Shown here piece after piece: positions 9,128 through 16,958 of a DNA stretch of 64,000 nt. Location: contig JAEUKI010000078.1 in the NCBI GenBank assembly GCA_016793325.1, forward strand, positions 62,001 to 126,000, written 5' to 3'. A program made the position numbers and the translations under genes. The notes below the pieces were generated by a model. It was not told the origin of the DNA, did not search any database, and was given only the letters and a program-made list of their open reading frames with translations. Source of the stretch: Myxococcales bacterium (lineage in GTDB: Bacteria; Myxococcota_A; Polyangia; Polyangiales; Ga0077539). Every line of letters begins with the position of its first letter. Position 1 is the stretch's first letter.

Positions 9128-11376
9128 GCCGCGCTCCCTCGGTCACGCTCGTCGGGGGCGGCGTCGCCACGTTGATGCTCGGCGTCGAGCTTCGATCGCG
9201 TCGCCCCGACCTCGCCGTCACGCTGTTCACCGCAGACACGCCCACGCACGCGGGCGGCCACCTCGCGAGCTGGAACGACCGCGGCTACCCCATCGAGCAC
9301 GGATTTCACGCGCTGTTCGACTTCTACGACACAGCCCTCGCCCTGCTCGACCGCCACGGCCTCTCGGACCGCTTCGTCCGAGGCCCCGAGCACTTCTTCG
9401 TGTACGAGCGCGGCGAGCTCCACCGCGTTCGGCACGGGATCGCGAGCGCGCTCTGCCCCGCGACGCTCTCCGAGCGCGCCAAGGGCGTGTTCGCGCTCCC
9501 GGCGCTGCAGCGCGCGTTGTCGAGCGTCTCGCACGGTGATTTGCAGGCGATCGCCGCGCTCGACGCCGAGGACTTTCGCGGCGCGCTCCTTCGCTTGGGC
9601 GCAGGCGAGAGCTTCGTCGAGTCCTCGACAGTGCGAATGTTCTACGACTTCGGCTTCGTCGGCGACCGCGAGCTGTCCGCGGCGGTGGGCTTCGACGTCG
9701 TCGGACAGCTCCTGCGCGGCGGCCGCATGCGACACTTCACAGGTCCGTCGCGCCCCACGCTCATCGACCCCTTGCGCGAGCGCTTCGTCGCCCTCGGCGG
9801 GACCCTCGTCGATCGATCGCTCGTCACACGAATTCGAATGGAGCGCGAAATCGCCCGCTCGATCGTCGTTCGCACCGACGGGGGCCCGCCGGTCGAACAC
9901 GCGGTCGACGAGCTCGTGCTCGGGCTCGCGGTCGAGTCGTTCAAGCGCCTCGAGTGGGAGGGACACCGCCCCGCGTTCGCCTCGGACACACAAAAACTCG
10001 AGGGCGCCGAGAGCCTCTCGCTCCAAGCGTGGTTCGACGAAGACCCCGTTCCAGAGCACATCGACAGCGTCCTCGGGGCGCTCCCCGAGCCGTGGAGCAC
10101 CGTGTGCCCGCAGACCCGCGTGCGCCGCGAGCGCCGAGGGCCGCACGGCTTCGAGCTCATCGCGTGCGGCCCAGCGACGGGCTTCGAGCACGCGAGCGAC
10201 GAATCGCTCGTCGCGCGGTTCTTCGACACGATCGAGCGCCTCGGATTTCGCGTGCCCAAAGGAGCCGCGAAGGGAGAGGGCGTCCACACGGTGCTCCGTC
10301 GCAATCGCTCGAGCGCCGAGCGCTATCTGCTCACGCGGCCGGGTGAGCTTTGGCTGCGCCCGACGCCGGTCACGTCGGTCGCAAACGTCTCGCTCGTGGG
10401 CGCGTGGCTTCGCAATCGCTTCACGATGCCGTCGGTCGAAGCCGCTGCCCAGTCGGTCCTCGCTGCGCGCGACGCGATCGAGTCGCGCCACCCTCGCGCG
10501 ACGATCGCCGACATCGCGTCAGTGGAGCCTCGCGCGAGCGCAGCGTCCGCGTGGGACCTCGTCCCCGATCCCCCGTACCGACACGACGGAACAACACGAC
10601 TGTTCGCGGTCGACGTCGACCCAGGCGCGCTCTCAGAGAGAATCCCTCCAGGGCTCGAGCTCGCGCCGGGGTTCGCGTCGAAGATCCTCTGGTTCGCCAC
10701 GCGCTACGACGACGCGTACTCGCTGGTCGATCCCGCGGGCGCTCGCCATCGCGCGAGCGAGCTCATGCTCGCGGCCGTCGTGCGCGAGCGCGGTCGATGG
10801 ACGCGACCTCCGGGGCTCTTTCCGGTCGCGCTCTACATCGACAGCGACGTCGCGATGACCGTCGGACGCGAGGTGTACGGCTTCGCCAAGCGCTTCGCGA
10901 CCCTCGCGCTCGACGACGAATCGCTCACCGTCGAACGCCCGATCGCGCTCGCCCACGGACAAGAGCTCTACACCGAGCGTCGGCTGCTCGTGCGCGCGCG
11001 GTGGCGTCGCGGCGATCAGCCGCAAGCGATCGACACCAGCGCAAACGCAAACCGATGGATCGCCAGCGCGCTCGCGACGATCGTGGACGCGGGCGGCGGC
11101 GTGCGGCTCTACAACCAATCGCGCGCCGTCAGCGCCAAGGGGCTCGCGGCGCCGCTCGTGCGCCGAGCGCTCACGTGCACGCCAGCGTTCGACGTGCGAA
11201 TCGGGCCCGCGACGCCGCTCGAGGCCATGGTGGCCGAGGTCGTCGCGAGCCGGACGGACCCGATCTACACGCTCTTGCCTCGGGGCGCGACGCGCTTCAC
11301 GGCGACGCGCGGGGCCGAGTTTGCATTGGGATTTTCCATTGATTCGTGCGAGGAGATCGGCCGCGATGAATCGTGA
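9124..11376 (+). CDS. FAD amine-oxidase/desaturase fused to acetoacetate-decarboxylase-like domain
   Basis: A 750-residue two-domain protein. Residues 1 to about 465 form an NAD(P)/FAD-binding amine oxidase or phytoene-desaturase-type flavoprotein. It has the dinucleotide motif VGGGVATLMLGVELR, the AGGHLASWNDRGYPIEHGFH region typical of HpnE/carotenoid-desaturase relatives, and a C-terminal FAD clamp near SLVGAWLRNRFTMPS. From about 475 to 740 follows an acetoacetate-decarboxylase-like domain with GREVYGFAKRFA. Lys589 sits where the Schiff-base lysine lies and the neighbouring lysine is replaced by Arg. GTG at 9124 overlaps the cyclase stop, and its own stop overlaps the next start by 11 bp. 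It probably oxidises or dehydrogenates a terpenoid intermediate; the role of the ADC domain is open. Confidence 0.82.
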   Translation: MSRAPSVTLVGGGVATLMLGVELRSRRPDLAVTLFTADTPTHAGGHLASWNDRGYPIEHGFHALFDFYDTALALLDRHGLSDRFVRGPEHFFVYERGELHRVRHGIASALCPATLSERAKGVFALPALQRALSSVSHGDLQAIAALDAEDFRGALLRLGAGESFVESSTVRMFYDFGFVGDRELSAAVGFDVVGQLLRGGRMRHFTGPSRPTLIDPLRERFVALGGTLVDRSLVTRIRMEREIARSIVVRTDGGPPVEHAVDELVLGLAVESFKRLEWEGHRPAFASDTQKLEGAESLSLQAWFDEDPVPEHIDSVLGALPEPWSTVCPQTRVRRERRGPHGFELIACGPATGFEHASDESLVARFFDTIERLGFRVPKGAAKGEGVHTVLRRNRSSAERYLLTRPGELWLRPTPVTSVANVSLVGAWLRNRFTMPSVEAAAQSVLAARDAIESRHPRATIADIASVEPRASAASAWDLVPDPPYRHDGTTRLFAVDVDPGALSERIPPGLELAPGFASKILWFATRYDDAYSLVDPAGARHRASELMLAAVVRERGRWTRPPGLFPVALYIDSDVAMTVGREVYGFAKRFATLALDDESLTVERPIALAHGQELYTERRLLVRARWRRGDQPQAIDTSANANRWIASALATIVDAGGGVRLYNQSRAVSAKGLAAPLVRRALTCTPAFDVRIGPATPLEAMVAEVVASRTDPIYTLLPRGATRFTATRGAEFALGFSIDSCEEIGRDES
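11350..11355 (+). promoter_or_regulatory. Ribosome binding site fixing the reductase start
   Basis: GAGGAG lies 10 bases before the ATG at 11366, inside the end of the preceding gene. It supports ATG 11366 over the in-frame ATG at 11321 and shows that the two genes are meant to be co-translated. Confidence 0.6.
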
Positions 11377-12565
11377 CTCGCTCGTGGGGGACATCGTGAT
11401 CGTCGGCGGCGGGCCGGCGGGGCTCACGACAGCGCTCGCGTTGATCGAGCGCGTTCCGCGCGCGAGGGCGCGGCTCGTGGTGATCGAGCGCGACGTGTAC
11501 CCGCGCGACAAGATCTGCGCCGGCGCGATCAGCGGGTTCGGCGACAAGATCCACGCGGCGATGGACGTGCGCGTCGACGTCGACGGAGAAGCGATGCACG
11601 GCCACGCGGTTCGCAACAGCAAGGGCCTCTCGATCGCGAGGCCCGGCGACGTCGCCCGCGTGATCCGCCGCGAGACCTACGACGCCGCGCTCGCGGACAT
11701 CGCGCGCTCGCGGGGCGTTCGCATCGAGCAGGGCTGCGCGGTCCGATCGATCAGCGCGCCGCGCGCGGACAACACCGTCGCCGTCGAGACCTCGAAGGGG
11801 ACGTTCAACGCGTGCGCCGTCATCGGCGCGGACGGCGTCGGGAGCGTCGTTCGCCGCGCGATCGGCGCCAAAGCGAGCGGCCTTCGCGCGCAGGTCGTCG
11901 AGGTCGACACCGAGCCGGTCGAGAGCGACGTCGCGCGAGACCTCCTCCACTTCGACACGAGCGATCCTTCGCTCGCGGGCTACGCGTGGGACTTCGCGAC
12001 GCGCGTGCGCGGCGAGCGCCTCGTGTGCCGCGGCGTGTACAAGCTCGTTCGCGACGGAGACCGCGCGACGGACGGCCCCGACGTGAGCGCGCTGCTCGAC
12101 GAGCGGCTCGCGCGCATGGGTCTCGACCCCGAGCGCTACCGGCACAAGCGCTTCGCCGAGCGCGGTTTTTCTGCGATGGATGTGCTCTCGACCGATCACG
12201 TCGTGCTCGTCGGCGAAGCCGCGGGCATCGATCCCCTCAGCGGAGAAGGCATCGGCCCCGCGATCGAATACGGCGCGCTCGCGGGAGATTTTCTCGCGAA
12301 GAACCTCGGAGGCTCGCTGCGCGGGTGGACCGCGCGCGTGCGTCGCTCGCGCCTCGCGGTGGACTTGATGGTTCGCGCGGCGATCGTCGGCGGGTACTAC
12401 GGCGGCCCGCTGCGACCGGTGATCGACGGAGCGCTCGCGCGCACCGGAGCGCCGCTCGAAGCGCTGGGCGACTTGTTCGGAGGGCGCGCCCCCAAAGTGT
12501 CGTCCGTCGCGCGCGCAGGGATCGCGTCGCTTCGCGCGGCGTTCGCCGCAGCGACGACGGGCTGA
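11366..12565 (+). CDS. Geranylgeranyl reductase family FAD-dependent oxidoreductase
   Basis: A 399-residue flavoprotein. The N-terminal FAD motif is VIVGGGPAGLTTALALIE. An acidic residue ends the second strand (VVIERDVYPRDKICAG, also the conserved KxCGG-like segment of the family). A mid-protein GADGVGSVVRR motif and the C-terminal FAD motif GEAAGIDPLSGEGIGPAIEYG are both present. This pattern is that of geranylgeranyl reductases and related isoprenoid-saturating or hydroxylating enzymes (p-hydroxybenzoate hydroxylase fold). It starts 11 bp inside the preceding gene with its own ribosome site. In context it probably reduces or oxidises double bonds of the cyclised terpenoid or its precursor. 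Confidence 0.85.
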   Translation: MNRDSLVGDIVIVGGGPAGLTTALALIERVPRARARLVVIERDVYPRDKICAGAISGFGDKIHAAMDVRVDVDGEAMHGHAVRNSKGLSIARPGDVARVIRRETYDAALADIARSRGVRIEQGCAVRSISAPRADNTVAVETSKGTFNACAVIGADGVGSVVRRAIGAKASGLRAQVVEVDTEPVESDVARDLLHFDTSDPSLAGYAWDFATRVRGERLVCRGVYKLVRDGDRATDGPDVSALLDERLARMGLDPERYRHKRFAERGFSAMDVLSTDHVVLVGEAAGIDPLSGEGIGPAIEYGALAGDFLAKNLGGSLRGWTARVRRSRLAVDLMVRAAIVGGYYGGPLRPVIDGALARTGAPLEALGDLFGGRAPKVSSVARAGIASLRAAFAAATTG

Positions 12566-12585
12566 GCGAGCGAGCAGAGCCCCCG

Positions 12586-12954
12586 CATCGGCGCTGAGAG
12601 CTGCGGCGCTTCATCGCCAGTTCTGTGGGGAGAATTCCAGCGTGTCGTGCGATCGAGCATCGCAGCCCAACCAGCGTGGAAGTCATGGCGATCCGAGCAC
12701 GCGTTTCGCGGCGCGAGTGCGCTGCGGCCTCACCCCCGCTGCCGCGCGCCCCTCTCCCGCGAGATCGCGGGAGAGGAGCTTTGATTTTGTGGGCCTTGTG
12801 GAGGTCTGTTGGTTTTCTGCCACAACGCTTCGGTCCCCGTAGCCCCTCTCCCGCGCTCCAGCGCGGGAGAGGGGCGCGCGGCAGCGGGGGTGAGGCCCCG
12901 TCGCACGGCCACGCGTTTCGCGCTGCGAGTGCGCCACAGTGTTCGGCGCCTATT
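12586..12954. repeat. Palindromic intergenic element, copy A
   Basis: About 370 bp in the spacer downstream of the reductase gene. It is homologous along its whole length to the element at 16447-16830, including the segment near 12612-12640 and the A/T-richer stretch with GATTTTGTG and TTGGTTTTCTG between the arms. The core has two inverted arms, 12726-12780 and 12841-12896, each itself containing a CCCTCTCCCGCG/CGCGGGAGAGGG hairpin. The ends are degenerate inverted repeats (CATCGGCGC on the left, GGCGCCTATTG on the right). No flanking duplication is convincing, only a shared 6-bp GCCCCC. It looks like an older, decayed insertion of a non-autonomous element and carries no gene. Confidence 0.75.
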
Positions 12955-13024
12955 GCCCCCCCACTCTCTCGCGATTGTCACGCCGCACCCAAGGATCGCG
13001 CTGCGCGTGGCATCGTTGAGCACC

Positions 13025-14158
13025 ATGTCGCTCTCTCGTGTGTCCCGAAGGGCCTCGTTGATCACCGCGCTCGTCGTGGCGCTCTTCGCACCACCCGCGA
13101 GCGCCGAGCCGATGCTCTCGTCGCTCGATACGGTGTTGTCCCAGCCCAACATCGTGATCGGCGTGTACCTCGGCGCGATGCGCCTCTCGATCACCCGCGC
13201 GCTGCGAGGAAATCTCCGAGGAACCGTCACAGTGCTCCCAGGCGACGGCTCCGTGGCGCTCGCGCCCAACACGACGGTCGTCGCGTTTCTCGATCGCCAG
13301 AGGGCCTTTCGCTACTACGCAGCGGTTCCGCGCGGAATGACCGTCGCTACGGCCCCCCTCTGGGTGCACGGCTTCTACGACTTCAACGCGCACATCGTGA
13401 GCCCTGGCCTCCTCACGCTTCGATCGCTCGAGGCGCGGCTCGCGGGGCAGCCGGGCGATCTGCATTTGCGCGGTCCGATCATGGCCCTCGACGCGCAGGG
13501 AGCCATCACGCAGACGAGCATGACCGTCGATGTCCTCGCGCCCGAGCGAGGACGAACGGAGGTCACTGGCCTGCCGTCGACCGCAGGATTGCCCGCGCCC
13601 TCTGCGTTGCTCGGAGGCATCCACGACGAAGCCAGCGTCGTGTGGTCCACGGGATATCCGCGGCCGTTTGCGCTGCACGCGACGATCGAGAGCGTCGATG
13701 CGTCCGGCGTGCTGGTCACACGTTTTCATGTGACGAGCCCCGAGTATCTCTTTCGCGAGCGCGACATTCGCGCGTACCTCTCGGACGACGACCACGCGTA
13801 TCCCCTGTGGAGCTTTCGCGTGCGCTTCTCGGATCGCGCGCAGACCGCCTGGAGCGGGACGATCGGCGAGGACTACAACGGCTCTCCGCGCTTTCGCGAC
13901 GCGTCCGGCAGAGAGCAACGCTGGTCCTCGTTCTCGCTGAGAAACCAGCGCTACATCGAGTTTGCAGGCGAGCGCTGGGAGCTCGATCCCGCGCCGTCGA
14001 CGCCGCTGCTCGACACGTACGGAGACGCGCGGGTGTTCGTTCAAGAGCTGCACCGAGGGCCCCTTGGGTTTCGCGTTTCGAGCGGTCCGCGCGCGGGGCT
14101 GCGGGGCCAGATCGAGCTCGGCGCGCTGCAATTGCGCCCTGCGATACGCGCGCGTTGA
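13025..14158 (+). CDS. Exported protein of unknown function
   Basis: A 377-residue protein with a clean signal peptide (MSLSRVSRRASLITALVVALFAPPASA, cleavage near residue 27). The N-terminal half of the mature part resembles a small beta domain (NIVIGVYLGAMRLSI, GTVTVLPGDGSVAL). The rest has no motif I recognise. Cysteine is absent from the mature protein. ATG 13025 lies about 70 bp after palindromic copy A and is the first start giving a signal peptide. The following DprE1-like gene is 79 bp downstream on the same strand, so they could be co-transcribed, but no functional link is visible. Confidence 0.65.
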   Translation: MSLSRVSRRASLITALVVALFAPPASAEPMLSSLDTVLSQPNIVIGVYLGAMRLSITRALRGNLRGTVTVLPGDGSVALAPNTTVVAFLDRQRAFRYYAAVPRGMTVATAPLWVHGFYDFNAHIVSPGLLTLRSLEARLAGQPGDLHLRGPIMALDAQGAITQTSMTVDVLAPERGRTEVTGLPSTAGLPAPSALLGGIHDEASVVWSTGYPRPFALHATIESVDASGVLVTRFHVTSPEYLFRERDIRAYLSDDDHAYPLWSFRVRFSDRAQTAWSGTIGEDYNGSPRFRDASGREQRWSSFSLRNQRYIEFAGERWELDPAPSTPLLDTYGDARVFVQELHRGPLGFRVSSGPRAGLRGQIELGALQLRPAIRAR

Positions 14159-14237
14159 CCGCTCGCCCCGGCTCTCGAGCCGATCAGCCCCGAGGGGTCT
14201 TGCAACTCTCTGCGATCGAGACACAGTCCCGCTCGTC

Positions 14238-15623
14238 GTGATCGAAGCAAACGTCGAGACCGCAAAGAGCGCTTCTGCGAGCACCGCATCGCGCGAACAA
14301 GACCGCCGCCCGATGGGCAAGATCTTCGGCTGGGGACGGCTCGGCGTCGACGGACGAGAGACGTTCTCCGAGGACCTCGCGAAGGTCACGCGCGGCGCGA
14401 ACCTCTCGCGCGGCCTCGGTCGCTCGTACGGCGACTCGTCGTTGCCCGCGGTGTCGACCGACAGCGTGATCAACACGACGCTCGCCAATCGCGTGCTCTC
14501 GCTCGACGAAGAATCGCTGGTGATCCGCGTCGAAGCAGGCGCGTCGCTGGTCGAGCTCAACAAGCTCTTGATCCCGCGCGGGCTCTTCTCGCCGGTCACG
14601 CCCGGGACGAAGTTCGTGACCGTGGGCGGGATGGTCGCGAGCGACGTCCACGGCAAGAACCACCACCGCGAGGGATGCTTCGGCGAGCACGTCCGCGCGA
14701 TGAAGATCCGCCTCGCAGACGACTCGATCGTCGAGTGCACGCCCACCGTCATGCCCGATCTCTTCTACGGAACGATCGGCGGCATGGGACTCTTGGGCCA
14801 CATCCTCGAGGTCGAGTTCGAGCTCCGACGCATTCCCTCCCAGTGGATCTGGATGGAGAGCGAGCGCGTCGACGACATCGACTCGTTCGTGAGCGCGCTC
14901 AACACGGCCGCGCCGAAGTTTCCAATGACCATGGGGTGGATCGACTGTCTGAACCGCGGCAAACGCATGGGCCGCGGGATCTTGATGGCCGGCCGTTGGG
15001 CCACGGCAGACGAAGCGAAGAGCCGCGCTCCGTACGAGCTTCCGCACATCACGGTTCCCTTCGAGCTGCCCAACATCGCGCTCAACGCGGTCACGGCACA
15101 AGCATTCAACTCGGCGTACTACTGGAAGCACCTCGCGCGCACGAAGGTCGGCCTCGTCGGCCCCGAGCCCTTCTTCTATCCGCTCGACGCCATCCTCGAG
15201 TGGAACAAAGTGTACGGCCCGCGTGGATTTACCCAGTACCAATGCGTGATTCCGCGCCACGCCGGGCCGCCCGCGGTGCGCGCGTTCATGGAGCTGCTCA
15301 CCCGCCTCGGCGGCGCCTCGCCGCTGTGCGTGATCAAAGACTGCGGCCCCGAAGGCAAAGGGACGCTCTCGTTTCCGCTCGAGGGGACGTCCATCGCCGT
15401 CGACATGGCGGTCTCTCCCGACATCCAGCGCATCGTCGATCAGCTCAACGAGTTCGTGATCGAGACGGGCGGCAGGATCTATCTCACGAAGGATCGCTTC
15501 ACGACCAAGGAGCACTTTCGTCGCATGGAACCCAGGCTCGACCGCTTCGTCTCGCTGCGCGACAAGTACGACCCGCGCCGCCGCATCCGCAGCGCGCAGT
15601 CCGTGCGGCTGCTCGGCGACTGA
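14238..15623 (+). CDS. DprE1-like FAD-dependent polyprenyl-phosphoribose oxidase homologue
   Basis: A 461-residue flavoprotein of the vanillyl-alcohol-oxidase fold, similar in length to mycobacterial DprE1. Visible DprE1-like blocks are FGWGR, SRGLGRSYGDSSLP, VGGMVASDVHGKNHH (FAD-contacting His), GTIGGMGLLGH and the C-terminal IYLTKDRFTTKEHF with Lys418. DprE1 oxidises the 2'-OH of decaprenylphosphoryl-ribose; its partner then reduces the keto product to the arabinose form. The position of the inhibitor-reactive Cys387 of mycobacterial DprE1 is Ala387 here (SIAVDM). The GTG start at 14238 puts both residues at the same numbers as in mycobacteria. The ATG at 14313 (MGKIFGWGR) is a shorter alternative. 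The lipid substrate in this organism is inferred, not shown. Confidence 0.8.
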   Translation: MIEANVETAKSASASTASREQDRRPMGKIFGWGRLGVDGRETFSEDLAKVTRGANLSRGLGRSYGDSSLPAVSTDSVINTTLANRVLSLDEESLVIRVEAGASLVELNKLLIPRGLFSPVTPGTKFVTVGGMVASDVHGKNHHREGCFGEHVRAMKIRLADDSIVECTPTVMPDLFYGTIGGMGLLGHILEVEFELRRIPSQWIWMESERVDDIDSFVSALNTAAPKFPMTMGWIDCLNRGKRMGRGILMAGRWATADEAKSRAPYELPHITVPFELPNIALNAVTAQAFNSAYYWKHLARTKVGLVGPEPFFYPLDAILEWNKVYGPRGFTQYQCVIPRHAGPPAVRAFMELLTRLGGASPLCVIKDCGPEGKGTLSFPLEGTSIAVDMAVSPDIQRIVDQLNEFVIETGGRIYLTKDRFTTKEHFRRMEPRLDRFVSLRDKYDPRRRIRSAQSVRLLGD

Positions 15624-15675
15624 CCCTGTGTTGGGCCCACACGCGCTGAATCCTCGTGATACTCCTTCGCGTTCG

Positions 15676-16416
15676 ATGAAGGCCGTACTCCTCGGCGCCA
15701 CCACAGGAATGGGTCGCGCCATCGCTCGAAAGCTCGCCTCGCGCGGCGAAGCGCTCTTCTTGTTGGGCCTCGACGAAGAAGACCTCGCCAAGAGCGCGGC
15801 GGATCTCTCTGCGCGCAACCCGTCGCTCGCGCCCGTGCGCTTCGCCGTGTGCGACCTCGAGAAGCCCGAGACGTTCGCGCCCGCGCTCGACGCTGCCAGT
15901 GAAGCGCTCGGCGGCTTCGACACCGTGATCGTGACCGCTGCGATGTTCGCGACGCAAGACGCGCTCGAAGACGACATCGAGCTCGCGCGGAGGCTCGTGA
16001 CGGTCAACTACGCCAACACCGTCGTCTTCTGCGAGCACGCACGAAAGCGCCTCCTCGCGCGCGGCGGAGGCAAGCTCGTGGTGTTCTCGAGCGTCGCGGG
16101 CGAGCGCGGCCGCAAGCCCGTCGCGATCTACGGCTCGAGCAAAGCGGGGATCAGCGCGTACCTCGAAGCGCTGGACCACAAGTTCTACAGCGAGGGCCTC
16201 CGCGTGCTCTGCGTGAAGCCGGGCTTCGTGCGCACGGGGATGACCGCGGGCCTGAAGGCGCCGCCGTTCGCGGGCGAGCCCGAGGACGTCGCGGACACTG
16301 TGATTTCAGCGATGGATCGCGACGAGTCCGTCGTGTACGCCCCGCGCGTGTGGTCCGCCGTGATGACCGTGATCCGCGCGCTCCCGAGAGCCGTGATGCG
16401 CAAGGTGAACTTTTAG
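15676..16416 (+). CDS. DprE2-like short-chain dehydrogenase/reductase
   Basis: A 246-residue Rossmann SDR. It begins with the cofactor motif LLGATTGMGRAIARKLA. The active-site set is Ser in VVFSSVAGERG and Tyr-x-x-x-Lys in AIYGSSKAG, followed by VKPGFVRTGMT. It lies 52 bp after the DprE1-like gene on the same strand, the arrangement of the dprE1-dprE2 epimerase pair, so I infer that it reduces the keto-sugar produced by its neighbour using NAD(P)H. The C-terminal RALPRAVMRKVNF tail is basic and amphipathic, suiting a membrane-associated lipid substrate. Another SDR role remains possible. A GTG at 15628 would add 16 residues, but the Rossmann strand starts right at ATG 15676. Confidence 0.78.
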   Translation: MKAVLLGATTGMGRAIARKLASRGEALFLLGLDEEDLAKSAADLSARNPSLAPVRFAVCDLEKPETFAPALDAASEALGGFDTVIVTAAMFATQDALEDDIELARRLVTVNYANTVVFCEHARKRLLARGGGKLVVFSSVAGERGRKPVAIYGSSKAGISAYLEALDHKFYSEGLRVLCVKPGFVRTGMTAGLKAPPFAGEPEDVADTVISAMDRDESVVYAPRVWSAVMTVIRALPRAVMRKVNF

Positions 16417-16435
16417 CGAGGGGGAGCGAGGGGGA

Positions 16436-16841
16436 GCATCGGGCCGCATAGGCGCCGAAAATTGCCGCAGCTCATCGCCAGTTCTGTGGGGAGAACTCCA
16501 GCGGTTCGTGCGATCGAGCGTCACCGCCCGACACACGTCGAAGGCATGTCGATCCGAGCACGCGTTTCGCGCGGTGGTTTGCCGCGGCCTCACCCCCGCT
16601 GCCGCGCGCCCCTCTCCCGCGAGATCGCGGGAGAGGGGCTTTGATTTTGTGTGCATCATAGACAGCTGTTGGTTTTCTGTCGCGACGCTTCGGTCCCAGT
16701 AGCCCCTCTCCCGCGCGCCCGCGCGGGAGAGGGGCGCGCGGCAGCGGGGGTGAGGCGGCGGCAGCGCGTTTCACGCTGCTTTTGGCCGCGTAGACGCGTT
16801 GCGAGCGCGCCGCAGTTTTCGGCGCCTATGGCATCGGGCCG
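16436..16841. mobile_element. MITE-like non-autonomous element, copy B, with 11-bp flanking direct repeat
   Basis: A 384-bp element (16447-16830) whose ends are inverted repeats: CATAGGCGCCGAAAA on the left (16447-16461), and its reverse complement at 16816-16830. The 11-bp sequence GCATCGGGCCG flanks it directly on both sides (16436-16446 and 16831-16841), as a target-site duplication would. Inside are the palindromic arms at 16586-16641 and 16701-16757, shared with copies A and C. No transposase is encoded; frames reading through it give only low-complexity Arg/Pro/Ala peptides. Two tandem 10-bp units (16416-16435) abut the left repeat. It sits in the spacer after the DprE2-like gene. Confidence 0.75.
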
Positions 16842-16958
16842 CGGGTACACCCGCCCGCCCTCGTCACGCGCCATCGGGAATACCCGCAGCGCCCGCGAGC
16901 GCTTCGCTTTGCCCCACGCTGCGCAACGCGCTCTCCAACGCCCTACGCGAATCACCCT

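Noticed and set aside
16472..16774. Open frames across copies A, B and C of the palindromic repeat, giving peptides such as LTPAAARPSPARSRERG
   Set aside because: The same peptide appears wherever the repeat core is read in the right frame, on both strands, with no start context. It is the translation of the repeat, not a gene.
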